NCBI RefSeq assembly: GCF_003609775.1
Contig: NZ_AP018049.1
Span: forward strand, 744,001 to 808,000
DNA length: 64,000 nucleotides
From: Prevotella melaninogenica
GTDB taxonomy: Bacteria; Bacteroidota; Bacteroidia; Bacteroidales; Bacteroidaceae
Direction: 5' to 3'
Below are positions 35,515-44,512 of the stretch, one piece after another; the stretch's first letter is position 1, and each line of letters starts with the position of its first letter. The translations under genes were made by a program, and so were the position numbers. The notes beneath the pieces were generated by a model. The model had not been told where the DNA came from. It searched no databases and saw nothing but the letters and a program-made list of their open reading frames with translations.

Positions 35515-36405
35515 ATGATATTGATTGCAGATAGTGGAGGTTCTAAGACAGACTGGGCATTGGTTAGTCTGCCAACAGATACCAGTAAGTGCGTTCTTAA
35601 AGTTCGTACACAAGGATTGAACCCTTTTCATCAGTCGAAAGACGTTATCTTGAAGGCGTTAGCAGAAGAGCTAATACCAGCATTATATAAGGCTGCAGAG
35701 CAAAGTGGCACTATCTCTAAGGAGTATGATATTGCTGAAAAGGTTACGCAGATAGCCTTTTATGGAGCAGGTTGTACAAAGGCTCTATCGCCAGTTGTAG
35801 GTGAAGCACTTGCTGCAGCTTTTCCATCTGCTTCGATAAAGGTGGAGAGTGATTTATTGGGTGCTGCTCATGCTGTTTGTGGACATGAGGAAGGTATCGC
35901 TTGTATCTTAGGAACTGGTGCTAATAGTTGTTTGTATGATGGCGAACAAATTGTGGCAAATATTCCTCCATTGGGCTATATCTTAGGAGATGAAGGTAGT
36001 GGGGCTGTGCTTGGTAAGATGCTTCTCAATGGTATTTTTAAGGGTGATTTGTCTGCGGAGATACACGATTTATATTTAGAGTGGAGTGGTTTAACCTATC
36101 CTGAGATTATAGATAAAGTCTATCGTCAACCTCTTGCGAATCGCTTCTTGGCAAGCAGTTCAAAGTTTATTAAAGAAAAATTGCAACACATTGAATTAGA
36201 ATCATTAGTAAGATGTAACTTCGATAACTTCTTTAAAAAGAATATTTTGAAATATTCGGGATCTTTTACTCGTACTATTTCTGCGGTTGGTGGAGTCGCT
36301 GCTGCTTTTGAAGAACAGTTGAGAGAAAGTGCCAATAGTTTCGGTTATCAAGTTGGTAAAGTGATAGCATCTCCAATAGAGGGATTGATAGAATATTATT
36401 CTTAA
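35515..36405 (+). CDS. BadF/BadG/BcrA/BcrD-family sugar kinase-like ATPase
   Basis: A 296-residue ASKHA-fold protein similar to N-acetylglucosamine kinases. The phosphate-1 loop ADSGGSKTDWALV opens the protein, AFYGAGCTKAL and CILGTGANSCLYDG supply the phosphate-2 region, and ILGDEGSGAVLGKMLLNG follows. This suggests ATP-dependent phosphorylation of an amino sugar, for instance in cell-wall recycling; the substrate is inferred. I chose the ATG at 35515, since the first loop normally begins within the first ten residues and a TAAGTTTG box lies just upstream. It stands alone between the MscS gene and the nuo operon. Confidence 0.82.
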   Translation: MILIADSGGSKTDWALVSLPTDTSKCVLKVRTQGLNPFHQSKDVILKALAEELIPALYKAAEQSGTISKEYDIAEKVTQIAFYGAGCTKALSPVVGEALAAAFPSASIKVESDLLGAAHAVCGHEEGIACILGTGANSCLYDGEQIVANIPPLGYILGDEGSGAVLGKMLLNGIFKGDLSAEIHDLYLEWSGLTYPEIIDKVYRQPLANRFLASSSKFIKEKLQHIELESLVRCNFDNFFKKNILKYSGSFTRTISAVGGVAAAFEEQLRESANSFGYQVGKVIASPIEGLIEYYS

Positions 36406-36597
36406 TTATTACTGGCTGATACATCGGCAACAACATTCTATTGTGTGCAAACTTTCTTTTCAATAAACAACATTGTATTTGCTTTTGAAAGATAAGTCAC
36501 CGAAGTGTTCTTGTTTAGTTCGTTTTTGGTAATATAACTTATTTCTAATGACAAGTCAACTCCATGTTAGTGGCATATTGTAAGGCGATTAACCCTC

Positions 36598-36638
36598 CGC
36601 ACCATTCGTGTTTACCATCGACACGATATGTGCTGGGC
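36598..36638 (+). repeat. Family-1 palindromic repeat, copy E (two units)
   Basis: CGCACCATTCGTGTT (36598) and GACACGATATGTGCTGGGC (36620) are 22 bases apart, with a degenerate unit AACACATT at 36642. Similarity to copy A upstream starts near 36468 (ATTGTATTTGCTTTTGAAA), and similarity to copy B continues downstream to about 36765 (ACTAATGGCTACCTAATATG). The 36406-36940 spacer is occupied by this element and shows no gene. Confidence 0.8.
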
Positions 36639-36938
36639 AGCAACACATTGATTGAAGATGAGAAGGGTGGGGCATTATGGTTATTATAAAGAATTATTAT
36701 GATAGACTAATGGCTACCTAATATGGTAAATACTTACCAAATAGTACTAAACCTTAAACCGTTTTGTCTTTTAATAGCTTGTTGTAGAAATTTCACATTG
36801 GTAGCTCTGTCAGACACTTGAATATAATAGAAAATGAACACATCGTATTTGATAGATTGATGATATTAGTCTTGTGAATCTGCCTATACGTCGTTTGTAA
36901 AGTAGAGTTTGCAAAAAGTGGTATGTTTTTCTGTTTAA

Positions 36939-36972
36939 TTTGCAGACTTTCTCAAATATTTTTGTATCTTTG
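36939..36972 (+). promoter_or_regulatory. Promoter of the nuo operon
   Basis: TATCTTTG at 36965-36972 with TTTG 22 bases upstream, leaving a leader of about 60 bases to nuoA. Confidence 0.6.
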
Positions 36973-37038
36973 CACACGTTTTAAAACAAGTTTTCTTAGA
37001 GCAAGATTGAACAATTAAATTATAGCTATATAAAGTTT

Positions 37039-37389
37039 ATGTATTTCACACTTTTTGTTACCGTTTTGATAACGGCCGCATTCTTGGTAGTAGCAGCTTA
37101 TGCTATTGCTAAGTGGATTGGTCCGCGTTCATACAATCCGGCGAAGGGTGAGCCTTACGAGTGTGGTATTCCGACTTACGGAACCTCTTGGTTACCAGTA
37201 CATATCGGTTACTACCTCTTTGCTATCCTCTTCTTGATGTTTGACGTGGAGACTGTATTCCTCTATCCTTGGGCTGTTGTCGTAAAGACAATGGGACCAC
37301 TCGCACTTGCTACGATTGGTTTCTTTATGCTGGTATTAGTATTTGGTCTTGCGTATGCTTGGCGGAAAGGAGCACTTGAATGGAAATAA
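37039..37389 (+). CDS. nuoA: NADH-quinone oxidoreductase subunit A
   Basis: A 116-residue membrane subunit of respiratory complex I with three transmembrane helices. The family stretch YECGIPTYG and [16 protein letters not shown] (about residues 40-85) is clear. It helps hold the quinone-site end of the membrane arm. It is first in the operon; its last ten bases overlap the nuoB start. Confidence 0.95.
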   Translation: MYFTLFVTVLITAAFLVVAAYAIAKWIGPRSYNPAKGEPYECGIPTYGTSWLPVHIGYYLFAILFLMFDVETVFLYPWAVVVKTMGPLALATIGFFMLVLVFGLAYAWRKGALEWK

Positions 37390-38306
37390 GAAAGCCAAAA
37401 ATCAAGTCTCTTCCATACGATGAATGGAAAGACAACGACACGCTTAGCAAAATGGCAAGCGATTTGAACGATGGTGGTACTAACCTCGTTCTCGGTAACT
37501 TAGACCAACTTATCAACTGGGGTCGTAGTAACTCTCTTTGGTCATTGACCTTTGCTACATCATGCTGTGGTATCGAGTTTATGTCTGTAGGTTGTTCACG
37601 TTATGACTTCTCCCGTTTCGGTTTTGAGGTAACACGTAACTCTCCTCGTCAGGCAGACTTGATTATGTGTGCCGGTACAATTACAAACAAGATGGCTCCA
37701 GCTTTGAAGCGTCTCTATGACCAGATGGCTGAACCAAAGTATGTAATTGCGGTTGGTGGTTGCGCTATCTCTGGTGGTCCGTTTAAGGATAGTTATCACG
37801 TTATGCGTGGTATTGATGAGATTATCCCTGTGGATGTTTATATCCCAGGTTGTCCTCCACGTCCAGAGGCTATCATCTATGGTATGATGCAGCTTCAGCG
37901 TAAGGTGAAGGTTGAGAAATTCTTCGGTGGTGTTAACCACAAGCAAACCGCTGAGGAGCGTGAGTTGGGTAAGAGTAATGCCGAACTTATCTTTAATGAG
38001 AAGTTGGGCATCAACCCTGAGGAGATTAAGGAAAAGCGTGAGGCAGCTTGGAATGAAGCTAAAAAGCCAGCTCCAAAGCCTGCTCGTCCTGTTGAGAAAC
38101 CAGCTGCTGCAACTGTAAAGCCAGCTGATGCTCCTGCTAAACCAACAGAGGCTACTACTCCTTCTTCTGAGCCTGTTGCTCCAAAGAAAGATACGATTGT
38201 CGTTAATCAGCCAGTAACAAAAGAAGATGTTGAGACGCTGGGTAAGGAAATCGATCAGATTGATGCTGCAACTAAGGCTGCAGACGAGACTGCTACTAAC
38301 AATTAA
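37380..38306 (+). CDS. nuoB: NADH-quinone oxidoreductase subunit B with long C-terminal tail
   Basis: A 308-residue subunit carrying iron-sulfur cluster N2, next to the quinone site. The four cluster cysteines are visible in [20 protein letters not shown] and PGCPPRPEA. The conserved domain ends near residue 190. The rest (from about 38030) is a charged linker, then a Pro/Ala/Lys-rich repetitive stretch and an acidic end with [21 protein letters not shown]. Typical NuoB proteins are under about 200 residues, so this tail is an addition. It overlaps nuoA by ten bases and precedes nuoCD by 18 bases. Confidence 0.95.
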   Translation: MEIRKPKIKSLPYDEWKDNDTLSKMASDLNDGGTNLVLGNLDQLINWGRSNSLWSLTFATSCCGIEFMSVGCSRYDFSRFGFEVTRNSPRQADLIMCAGTITNKMAPALKRLYDQMAEPKYVIAVGGCAISGGPFKDSYHVMRGIDEIIPVDVYIPGCPPRPEAIIYGMMQLQRKVKVEKFFGGVNHKQTAEERELGKSNAELIFNEKLGINPEEIKEKREAAWNEAKKPAPKPARPVEKPAAATVKPADAPAKPTEATTPSSEPVAPKKDTIVVNQPVTKEDVETLGKEIDQIDAATKAADETATNN

Positions 38307-38324
38307 TATATAAGGTACGCGAGA

Positions 38325-39899
38325 ATGAAATTAGAAAATAAAGAATTCGGTTTTGATAGCTTTGCTTCAGAAATGGCAAGGCTGAAGAATGAGAAACATT
38401 TCGATTACCTTGTAACTGTTGTCGGCGAAGACTTTGGTGCAGAGGAAGGTCTTGGATGTATCTATATTCTTGAGAATACAAATACGCACGAGCGTTGTTC
38501 TGTTAAGCAGCTTGCAAAGAAGGTAGGAGAGGAGCATGTTATTCCTTCTGTCTACAATATTTGGGCTGATGCTGACTTGTTAGAGCGCGAGGTCTATGAC
38601 TTCTATGGTGTTAAGTTCCTCGGTCACCCTGATATGCGTCGTCTCTACTTGAGAAATGACTTCCAGGGTTATCCACTCCGTAAGGACTATGACATGGATC
38701 CTGAAAAGAACATGTACACTACGGAGGATGATGTAGAACTCGACACAACTACAGAATGGAATCTTAATAAGAATGGTGAACTCGTTGGTACACAGCGTCC
38801 GCTGTTTACTGATGATAACTTTGTTGTGAATATTGGTCCTCAGCACCCATCTACTCACGGTGTGCTTCGTTTGCAGACGGTGTTGGATGGTGAAACTGTA
38901 ACCAAGATTTATCCACACTTGGGTTATATCCATCGTGGTATTGAGAAACTTTGTGAACAATTCACATACCCTCAGACGTTGGCATTGACTGACCGAATGA
39001 ATTATTTGTCAGCAATGATGCATCGTCATGCGCTTGTTGGTGTTATAGAGGAAGGTATGGGCATTGAGTTGTCTGACCGTATCCTCTACATCCGTACAAT
39101 TATGGATGAGTTGCAGCGTATTGATAACCACCTTCTTTATACATCTTGTTGCGCTCAGGACTTGGGTGCTCTCACTGCTTTCCTTTATGGTATGCGTGAT
39201 CGTGAGCATGTGCTGAATGTAATGGAGGAGACAACCGGTGGTCGTCTGATTCAGAACTATTATAGAATAGGTGGTTTGCAGGCTGATATTGATCCAAACT
39301 TTGTTTCAAATGTCAAAGAACTCTGCAAGTACTTGCGTCCAATGGTTCAGGAGTATCTGGATGTCTTTGGTGATAATGTTATTACCCACCAGCGTTTCCG
39401 TAATGTTGGTTTAATGAATGAGCAGGATTGCATCAGCTATGGTGTTACTGGTCCTGCTGGTCGTGCAAGTGGTTGGAAGAATGATGTTCGTAAGAACCAT
39501 CCATACGCAATGTATGACAAGGTTAACTTTGAGCAGATTACCTTGACCCATGGCGATTCTATGGATCGTTACTATTGTCACATTCAGGAGATTTATCAGA
39601 GTCTTAACATCATTGAGCAGCTGATTGATAACATCCCTGAGGGTGAGTTCTATATTAAGCAGAAGCCAATCATCAAGGTTCCTGAAGGACAGTGGTACTT
39701 CTCTGTTGAGGGTGCAAGTGGTGAGTTTGGTGCTTATCTGGATTCACGTGGTGACAAGACTGCATATCGTTTGAAGTTCCGTCCTATGGGTTTGACACTT
39801 GTTGGTGCTATGGATAAGATGTTGCGTGGTCAGAAGATTGCCGACTTGGTGACTACTGGTGCTGCGCTTGACTTTGTTATTCCTGATATTGACCGCTAA
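38325..39899 (+). CDS. nuoCD: NADH-quinone oxidoreductase fused subunits C and D
   Basis: A 524-residue fusion. The NuoC part (about residues 1-130) has ADLLEREVYDFYGVKFLGHPDMRRLYL. The NuoD part begins near residue 165 with NIGPQHPSTHGVLR and continues through YIHRGIEKL, DRMNYLSAM, GPAGRASG and a C-terminal end in FVIPDIDR. NuoD shapes the quinone pocket with NuoB. Fused C-D subunits also occur in E. coli. There is no break between the domains. nuoH follows after 44 bases. Confidence 0.95.
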   Translation: MKLENKEFGFDSFASEMARLKNEKHFDYLVTVVGEDFGAEEGLGCIYILENTNTHERCSVKQLAKKVGEEHVIPSVYNIWADADLLEREVYDFYGVKFLGHPDMRRLYLRNDFQGYPLRKDYDMDPEKNMYTTEDDVELDTTTEWNLNKNGELVGTQRPLFTDDNFVVNIGPQHPSTHGVLRLQTVLDGETVTKIYPHLGYIHRGIEKLCEQFTYPQTLALTDRMNYLSAMMHRHALVGVIEEGMGIELSDRILYIRTIMDELQRIDNHLLYTSCCAQDLGALTAFLYGMRDREHVLNVMEETTGGRLIQNYYRIGGLQADIDPNFVSNVKELCKYLRPMVQEYLDVFGDNVITHQRFRNVGLMNEQDCISYGVTGPAGRASGWKNDVRKNHPYAMYDKVNFEQITLTHGDSMDRYYCHIQEIYQSLNIIEQLIDNIPEGEFYIKQKPIIKVPEGQWYFSVEGASGEFGAYLDSRGDKTAYRLKFRPMGLTLVGAMDKMLRGQKIADLVTTGAALDFVIPDIDR

Positions 39900-39943
39900 C
39901 AAGGTTATCATTAAAGTAATCAATTAAGAATTAAAATCATACT

Positions 39944-41035
39944 ATGTTCGATTTTAGAATAGTAACAACATGGTTCGATGAGTTACTCCGCGTCACTTGT
40001 GGCTTGAGTAACTTCTGGACCGTTCTGATTGAGTGCGTTGCGGTGGGACTGGCAATACTTCTTGCTTATGCTCTACTTGCAATTGTACTTATCTTTATGG
40101 AGCGTAAGGTCTGCGCCTACTTCCAGTGCCGTATCGGTCCTGTCAGAGTAGGATGGTGGGGTACCTTGCAGGTCATTGCCGACGTATTGAAGATGTTGAT
40201 TAAGGAGATTTTTGCTGTTGATAAGGCAGATAAACTGCTTTATTATCTGGCTCCTTTCTTAGTAATCATTGCATCTGTCGGTACATTCTCTTTCCTTCCT
40301 TGGAATAAGGGTGCTCATATCTTGGATTTCAATGTAGGTATCTTCCTCGTAACAGCAATCAGTTCTATTGGCGTGATTGGTGTGTTTATTGCAGGATGGG
40401 GTAGTAACAACAAGTATTCTGTCCTTTCTGCTATGCGTGGTGCTGTACAGATGATTTCATACGAGTTGTCTTTAGGTATTTGTTTGATTTCAGCAGTTAT
40501 CCTGACAGGTACAATGCAGATTTCAGGTATTGTTGAAGCACAGACTGGTCCTTGGCAGTGGTTGATAGTACAGGGACATGTTCCTGCTACTTTGGCATTC
40601 CTCGTATTCTGTGTTGCTGGTAATGCAGAGGCTAACCGTGGTCCGTTCGACTTGGCAGAAGCTGAGAGTGAGTTGACTGCAGGTTACCACACTGAGTATA
40701 GTGGTATGGGATTCGGTTTCTACTATTTGGCAGAGTATCTTAATCTTTTTGTTGTAGCAGGTATTGCAACTACCGTATTCTTAGGTGGTTGGGCTCCTTT
40801 GAACATTGGATTAGATGGCTTTGATGCTGTTATGAATTATATTCCAGGCCTTGTATGGTTCCTTGGTAAGACATTCGCAGTTGTATTCTTGCTGATGTGG
40901 ATTAGATGGACATTCCCACGTCTCCGTATCGATCAGATTCTGAAATTAGAGTGGAAGTATCTTATGCCACTATCATTGGTTATCCTTGTGTTGATGACTG
41001 TATGTGTTGCATTTGGATGGACAATTCACTATTAA
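39944..41035 (+). CDS. nuoH: NADH-quinone oxidoreductase subunit H
   Basis: A 363-residue membrane subunit at the junction of peripheral and membrane arms. About eight transmembrane helices are seen, with MERKVCAYFQCRIGPVRVGWWG (about residue 50) and the conserved acidic loop PFDLAEAESELTAGYHTEYSG (about residues 230-250), which lines the quinone channel. It ends with a hydrophobic helix. It is placed in the operon between nuoCD and nuoI. Confidence 0.95.
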   Translation: MFDFRIVTTWFDELLRVTCGLSNFWTVLIECVAVGLAILLAYALLAIVLIFMERKVCAYFQCRIGPVRVGWWGTLQVIADVLKMLIKEIFAVDKADKLLYYLAPFLVIIASVGTFSFLPWNKGAHILDFNVGIFLVTAISSIGVIGVFIAGWGSNNKYSVLSAMRGAVQMISYELSLGICLISAVILTGTMQISGIVEAQTGPWQWLIVQGHVPATLAFLVFCVAGNAEANRGPFDLAEAESELTAGYHTEYSGMGFGFYYLAEYLNLFVVAGIATTVFLGGWAPLNIGLDGFDAVMNYIPGLVWFLGKTFAVVFLLMWIRWTFPRLRIDQILKLEWKYLMPLSLVILVLMTVCVAFGWTIHY

Positions 41036-41047
41036 TGGTTAAAGAGA

Positions 41048-41584
41048 ATGGAAGATAAAAAACAATCATATTTTGGTGAGGTCGGGAGTGCGCTCAAGAC
41101 ACTTGCTACGGGTATGAAGGTGACAATGAAGGAGTACTTCACACCAAAATCTACCGAGCAGTATCCTGAGAACCGCAAGACAACCCTTCACGTAGCCAAG
41201 CGTCACCGTGGCCGTTTGGTCTTCAAGCGTGACGAAGAAAAGAATCACAAGTGTACAGCTTGTACAATGTGTGAGAAGGCTTGTCCTAATGGTACTATCA
41301 AAATTCTTTCTGAGATGGTTACCAATGAAGAGACAGGTAAAAAGAAGAAGCAGCTCGTTGATTATGAGTATGACTTAGGTGATTGCATGTTCTGTGAGTT
41401 GTGTGTTAATGCCTGCAACTTTGATGCAATTGAGTTTACGAATGACTTCGAGAATTCTGTCTTCGACCGTTCTAAGTTAATTCTTCACCTTGATAAGGAA
41501 GTTTATGAAGGCGGATCACTGCCTGGTCTTATTGATGGTGGTGCTGACTGGAAGGTTGGAACATTCAATACTAAAAAGAAATAA
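41048..41584 (+). CDS. nuoI: NADH-quinone oxidoreductase subunit I
   Basis: A 178-residue ferredoxin-like subunit that carries two 4Fe-4S clusters (N6a/N6b) leading to N2. Both motifs are intact: CTACTMCEKACP (about residue 75) and CMFCELCVNACNFDAIEF (about residue 118). In this NuoEFG-less complex it is the most likely docking point for the electron donor, presumably ferredoxin or flavodoxin, though the donor is not shown by sequence. The first 50 residues are basic and variable. Confidence 0.95.
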   Translation: MEDKKQSYFGEVGSALKTLATGMKVTMKEYFTPKSTEQYPENRKTTLHVAKRHRGRLVFKRDEEKNHKCTACTMCEKACPNGTIKILSEMVTNEETGKKKKQLVDYEYDLGDCMFCELCVNACNFDAIEFTNDFENSVFDRSKLILHLDKEVYEGGSLPGLIDGGADWKVGTFNTKKK

Positions 41585-41596
41585 AGGTTTAGAGAT

Positions 41597-42136
41597 ATGG
41601 CAAGATTAATTATGTTTGCGGTTCTCGCCGTTATTATACTGGCTTCAGCCGTATTCTGCGTGTCGACGAAGCGTATCATGCGAGCTGCGACAGCATTGCT
41701 GTTTGTGCTCTTTGGCGTTGCAGGTCTCTACTTCCTGCTCGATTACACATTCCTTGGTGCTGCTCAAATCAGTATCTATGCTGGTGGTATCACTATGATG
41801 TATATCTTTGCTATCCAGTTGGTAAGCAAGCGTACATTGCAGGGACTCTCTGAGCGTTGGTTAGGAAAGCGTACTTTCCTTGCAGCCTTCATTGCTTTAG
41901 TTGGATTTGGAACAGTAGTACTCGTTATGTTGAAGAATGAAGTTCTACGTCAAACTGTTGTGAGCGGAGATTCTTTATCAAATGAGGTTACAATGGAAAC
42001 CATTGGTCATAACTTGATGACAGCTGATAAATATGGTTATGTTCTCCCATTCGAGTTCATTTCTGTATTCCTTTTGGCTTGCATCATCGGTGGCTTGGTA
42101 ATTCTGAATAACAAAAATAAGGAGGAAAGCAAATGA
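41597..42136 (+). CDS. nuoJ: NADH-quinone oxidoreductase subunit J
   Basis: A 179-residue membrane subunit with five predicted helices. The stretch ALLFVLFGVAGLYFLLDYTFLGAAQISIYAGGITMMYIFAIQLV is diagnostic in parts (LGAAQISIYAGGI). It lies beside NuoH and NuoK and takes part in coupling. Its stop overlaps the nuoK start by four bases (ATGA). Confidence 0.93.
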   Translation: MARLIMFAVLAVIILASAVFCVSTKRIMRAATALLFVLFGVAGLYFLLDYTFLGAAQISIYAGGITMMYIFAIQLVSKRTLQGLSERWLGKRTFLAAFIALVGFGTVVLVMLKNEVLRQTVVSGDSLSNEVTMETIGHNLMTADKYGYVLPFEFISVFLLACIIGGLVILNNKNKEESK

Positions 42137-42441
42137 TACCAGTAGGATATTTCTTTGTCCTTAGTGGACTATTGTTCTTTATCGGAGTATTTGGTTTCGT
42201 AACCCGTCGCAACCTTGTTGCAATGCTTATTTCCGTAGAGTTAGTTCTCAATAGCGTTGATATCAACTTCGCTGCATTCAACCGTTTGCTTTTCCCTGAT
42301 GGATATGAGGGTATGTTCTTTACGCTCTTCTCTATCGGTGTAAGCGCTGCCGAATCAGCTGTTGCACTCGCTATTATTATTAATGTTTACCGTCATTTCC
42401 ACAGCGATCAGGTGAACAGTATTGAAAATATGAAATTATAA
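42133..42441 (+). CDS. nuoK: NADH-quinone oxidoreductase subunit K
   Basis: A 102-residue three-helix membrane subunit. The glutamates used in proton transfer are present in NLVAMLISVELVLNSVDINF and in SAAESAVALAIIINVYR. Start and stop positions show translational coupling to nuoJ, with nuoL 12 bases downstream. Confidence 0.95.
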   Translation: MIPVGYFFVLSGLLFFIGVFGFVTRRNLVAMLISVELVLNSVDINFAAFNRLLFPDGYEGMFFTLFSIGVSAAESAVALAIIINVYRHFHSDQVNSIENMKL

Positions 42442-42453
42442 AGAGAAACAAAT

Positions 42454-44508
42454 ATGTTCGATTACGCATTTTTGATACTTCTTCTCCCGTTCCTAAGCGC
42501 TGTTGTGCTTGGCTTGTTCGGTATGAAGATGCCTCGCAAGGTCGCTGGTATTATCGGCACCTGTATGTTGGGTACACTATTTGTGCTTAGCCTCTATACA
42601 GCTTACCATTATTTTTTCTATACTGGTGAGTATACAGCTATGGGCGAGACCTTCAATGTAACAGATGGTCGTTTGGCAAATGGTACATACCCAACTGTTA
42701 CAGTCTTCAACATTACATGGTTGAAGTTTACTGAGCTTTTGACATTCAATATTGGTTTCCGTCTTTCTCCAATCAGTGTGATGATGTTAATCGTCATTAC
42801 TACTGTTAGCTTGATGGTTCACATCTATTCATTCGGTTATATGGCTGAACGTGATGAGAACTATAAGTTTGAGGAGTATGAGCATGGCTTCCAACGTTTC
42901 TATGCCTACCTGTCACTCTTTACGATGTCAATGCTTGGCCTCGTAGTAGCAACTAATATCTTTCAGATGTATCTCTTCTGGGAGTTGGTAGGTGTATGTT
43001 CATATCTGTTGATAGGATTCTATTATCCAAAGCACACAGCAGTACACGCCAGCAAGAAGGCATTTATTGTAACACGTTTTGCTGACTTATTCTTCTTGAT
43101 AGGTATCTTGTTCTTTAGTTTCTATGTAGGAACATTCAACTATGACCTTAGTGTCAATCCTGATCTTGCAGAGACATTGAATGGCTTGGCAACTAATCCA
43201 GAGTTAGCTTGGGTACTCCCAACAGCTCTCTTCTTAATGTTCATTGGTGGTGCTGGTAAGTCTGCAATGTTCCCATTGCACATCTGGTTGCCAGACGCTA
43301 TGGAGGGTCCAACACCAGTATCTGCATTGATTCACGCAGCTACAATGGTTGTTGCTGGTGTTTTCCAGGTAGCATCATTGTTGCCTATCTATGTACAGTT
43401 CGGTGCACAGGAGCAGCTCCACTGGATTGCTTGGATTGCAGCATTTACTGCTTTCTATGCCGCAGCAGTAGCTTGTGCTCAGCGTGACATTAAGCGTGGT
43501 TTGGCATTCTCTACTATCTCACAGATTGCTTACATGCTTGTTGCACTTGGTGTTTGTTTCTATGACAGTAAGCATGGTTCATTTAATAGCCCAGAGTATC
43601 TTCATCACGGAGGTCTCGGTTATATGGCAGCAATGTTCCACCTCTTCACTCATGCTATGTTTAAGGCATTGCTCTTCCTTTGCTCTGGTGCTATCATTGT
43701 TATCATTGGCAGCAACTTTAAGGAGTATATGGGAGGTTTGCACAAATACATGCCTATTACAAATATCTGTTTCTTGATTGGTTGTTTAGCAATTGCAGGT
43801 ATTCCTCCATTTGCAGGCTTCTTCTCTAAGGATGAGATTATCTCAGCATGTAATGCACTTCCTGGTGTAGAAGGTCAGGCTTTGAAGTGGATTATGACAC
43901 TCGTAGCTGGTATGACAGCATTCTACATGTTCCGTCTCTACTATGTAATCTTCTGGGGAGAGTCTTACTATGAGCAGGACCCAGAGAATCGTCGTCGTCC
44001 ACAGGAAGTTCCTTTCGTAATGTGGGGTCCATTGGTATTTCTTGCAATTATCTCTATCACTGCAGGTTGGATTCCATTCGGTCACTTTGTTAGTGCTAAT
44101 GGTCTCAGCTATGATATTCATCTTGACTGGAGCATTGCTACAACCAGTATCATAGCAGCAGTTATCGGTATTGCTCTTGCAACTTGGATGTACATGGGCA
44201 AGAAACAGCCTGTTGCTGATGCTTTGCAACGTACATTCCCACGTTTGCACAAGGCTGCCCTCAACAGATTCTATATTGATAATGCATGGCAGTTCTTTAC
44301 ACACAAGATCGTGTTCCGTTGCTTCTCTATTCCAATAGCATGGTTTGATCGTCATGTTATTGATGGTACTTTCAACTTTATGGCTTGGGGTACACAAGAG
44401 GCTGGTGAGTCACTTCGCTCATGGCAGAGTGGCGACGTACGCCAGTATGCTGTATGGTTTATTACCGGTGCAGTAGCATTAACATTAGTATTACTTTGCT
44501 TGATTTAA
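42454..44508 (+). CDS. nuoL: NADH-quinone oxidoreductase subunit L
   Basis: A 684-residue antiporter-like proton-pumping subunit, the most distal in the membrane arm. Typical segments are LFWELVGVCSYLLIGFYY, the lysine-bearing GAGKSAMFPLHIWLPDAMEGPTPVSALIHAATMV (in parts), and FSTISQIAYMLVALG. The C-terminal extension (about residues 560-684) fits the lateral helix HL that runs along NuoM and NuoN. nuoM starts four bases after the stop. Confidence 0.95.
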   Translation: MFDYAFLILLLPFLSAVVLGLFGMKMPRKVAGIIGTCMLGTLFVLSLYTAYHYFFYTGEYTAMGETFNVTDGRLANGTYPTVTVFNITWLKFTELLTFNIGFRLSPISVMMLIVITTVSLMVHIYSFGYMAERDENYKFEEYEHGFQRFYAYLSLFTMSMLGLVVATNIFQMYLFWELVGVCSYLLIGFYYPKHTAVHASKKAFIVTRFADLFFLIGILFFSFYVGTFNYDLSVNPDLAETLNGLATNPELAWVLPTALFLMFIGGAGKSAMFPLHIWLPDAMEGPTPVSALIHAATMVVAGVFQVASLLPIYVQFGAQEQLHWIAWIAAFTAFYAAAVACAQRDIKRGLAFSTISQIAYMLVALGVCFYDSKHGSFNSPEYLHHGGLGYMAAMFHLFTHAMFKALLFLCSGAIIVIIGSNFKEYMGGLHKYMPITNICFLIGCLAIAGIPPFAGFFSKDEIISACNALPGVEGQALKWIMTLVAGMTAFYMFRLYYVIFWGESYYEQDPENRRRPQEVPFVMWGPLVFLAIISITAGWIPFGHFVSANGLSYDIHLDWSIATTSIIAAVIGIALATWMYMGKKQPVADALQRTFPRLHKAALNRFYIDNAWQFFTHKIVFRCFSIPIAWFDRHVIDGTFNFMAWGTQEAGESLRSWQSGDVRQYAVWFITGAVALTLVLLCLI

Positions 44509-44512
44509 AGAA

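Noticed and set aside
43843..44397. 184-codon open frame antisense to nuoL
   Set aside because: It is covered by the conserved nuoL frame and is explained by its codon use.
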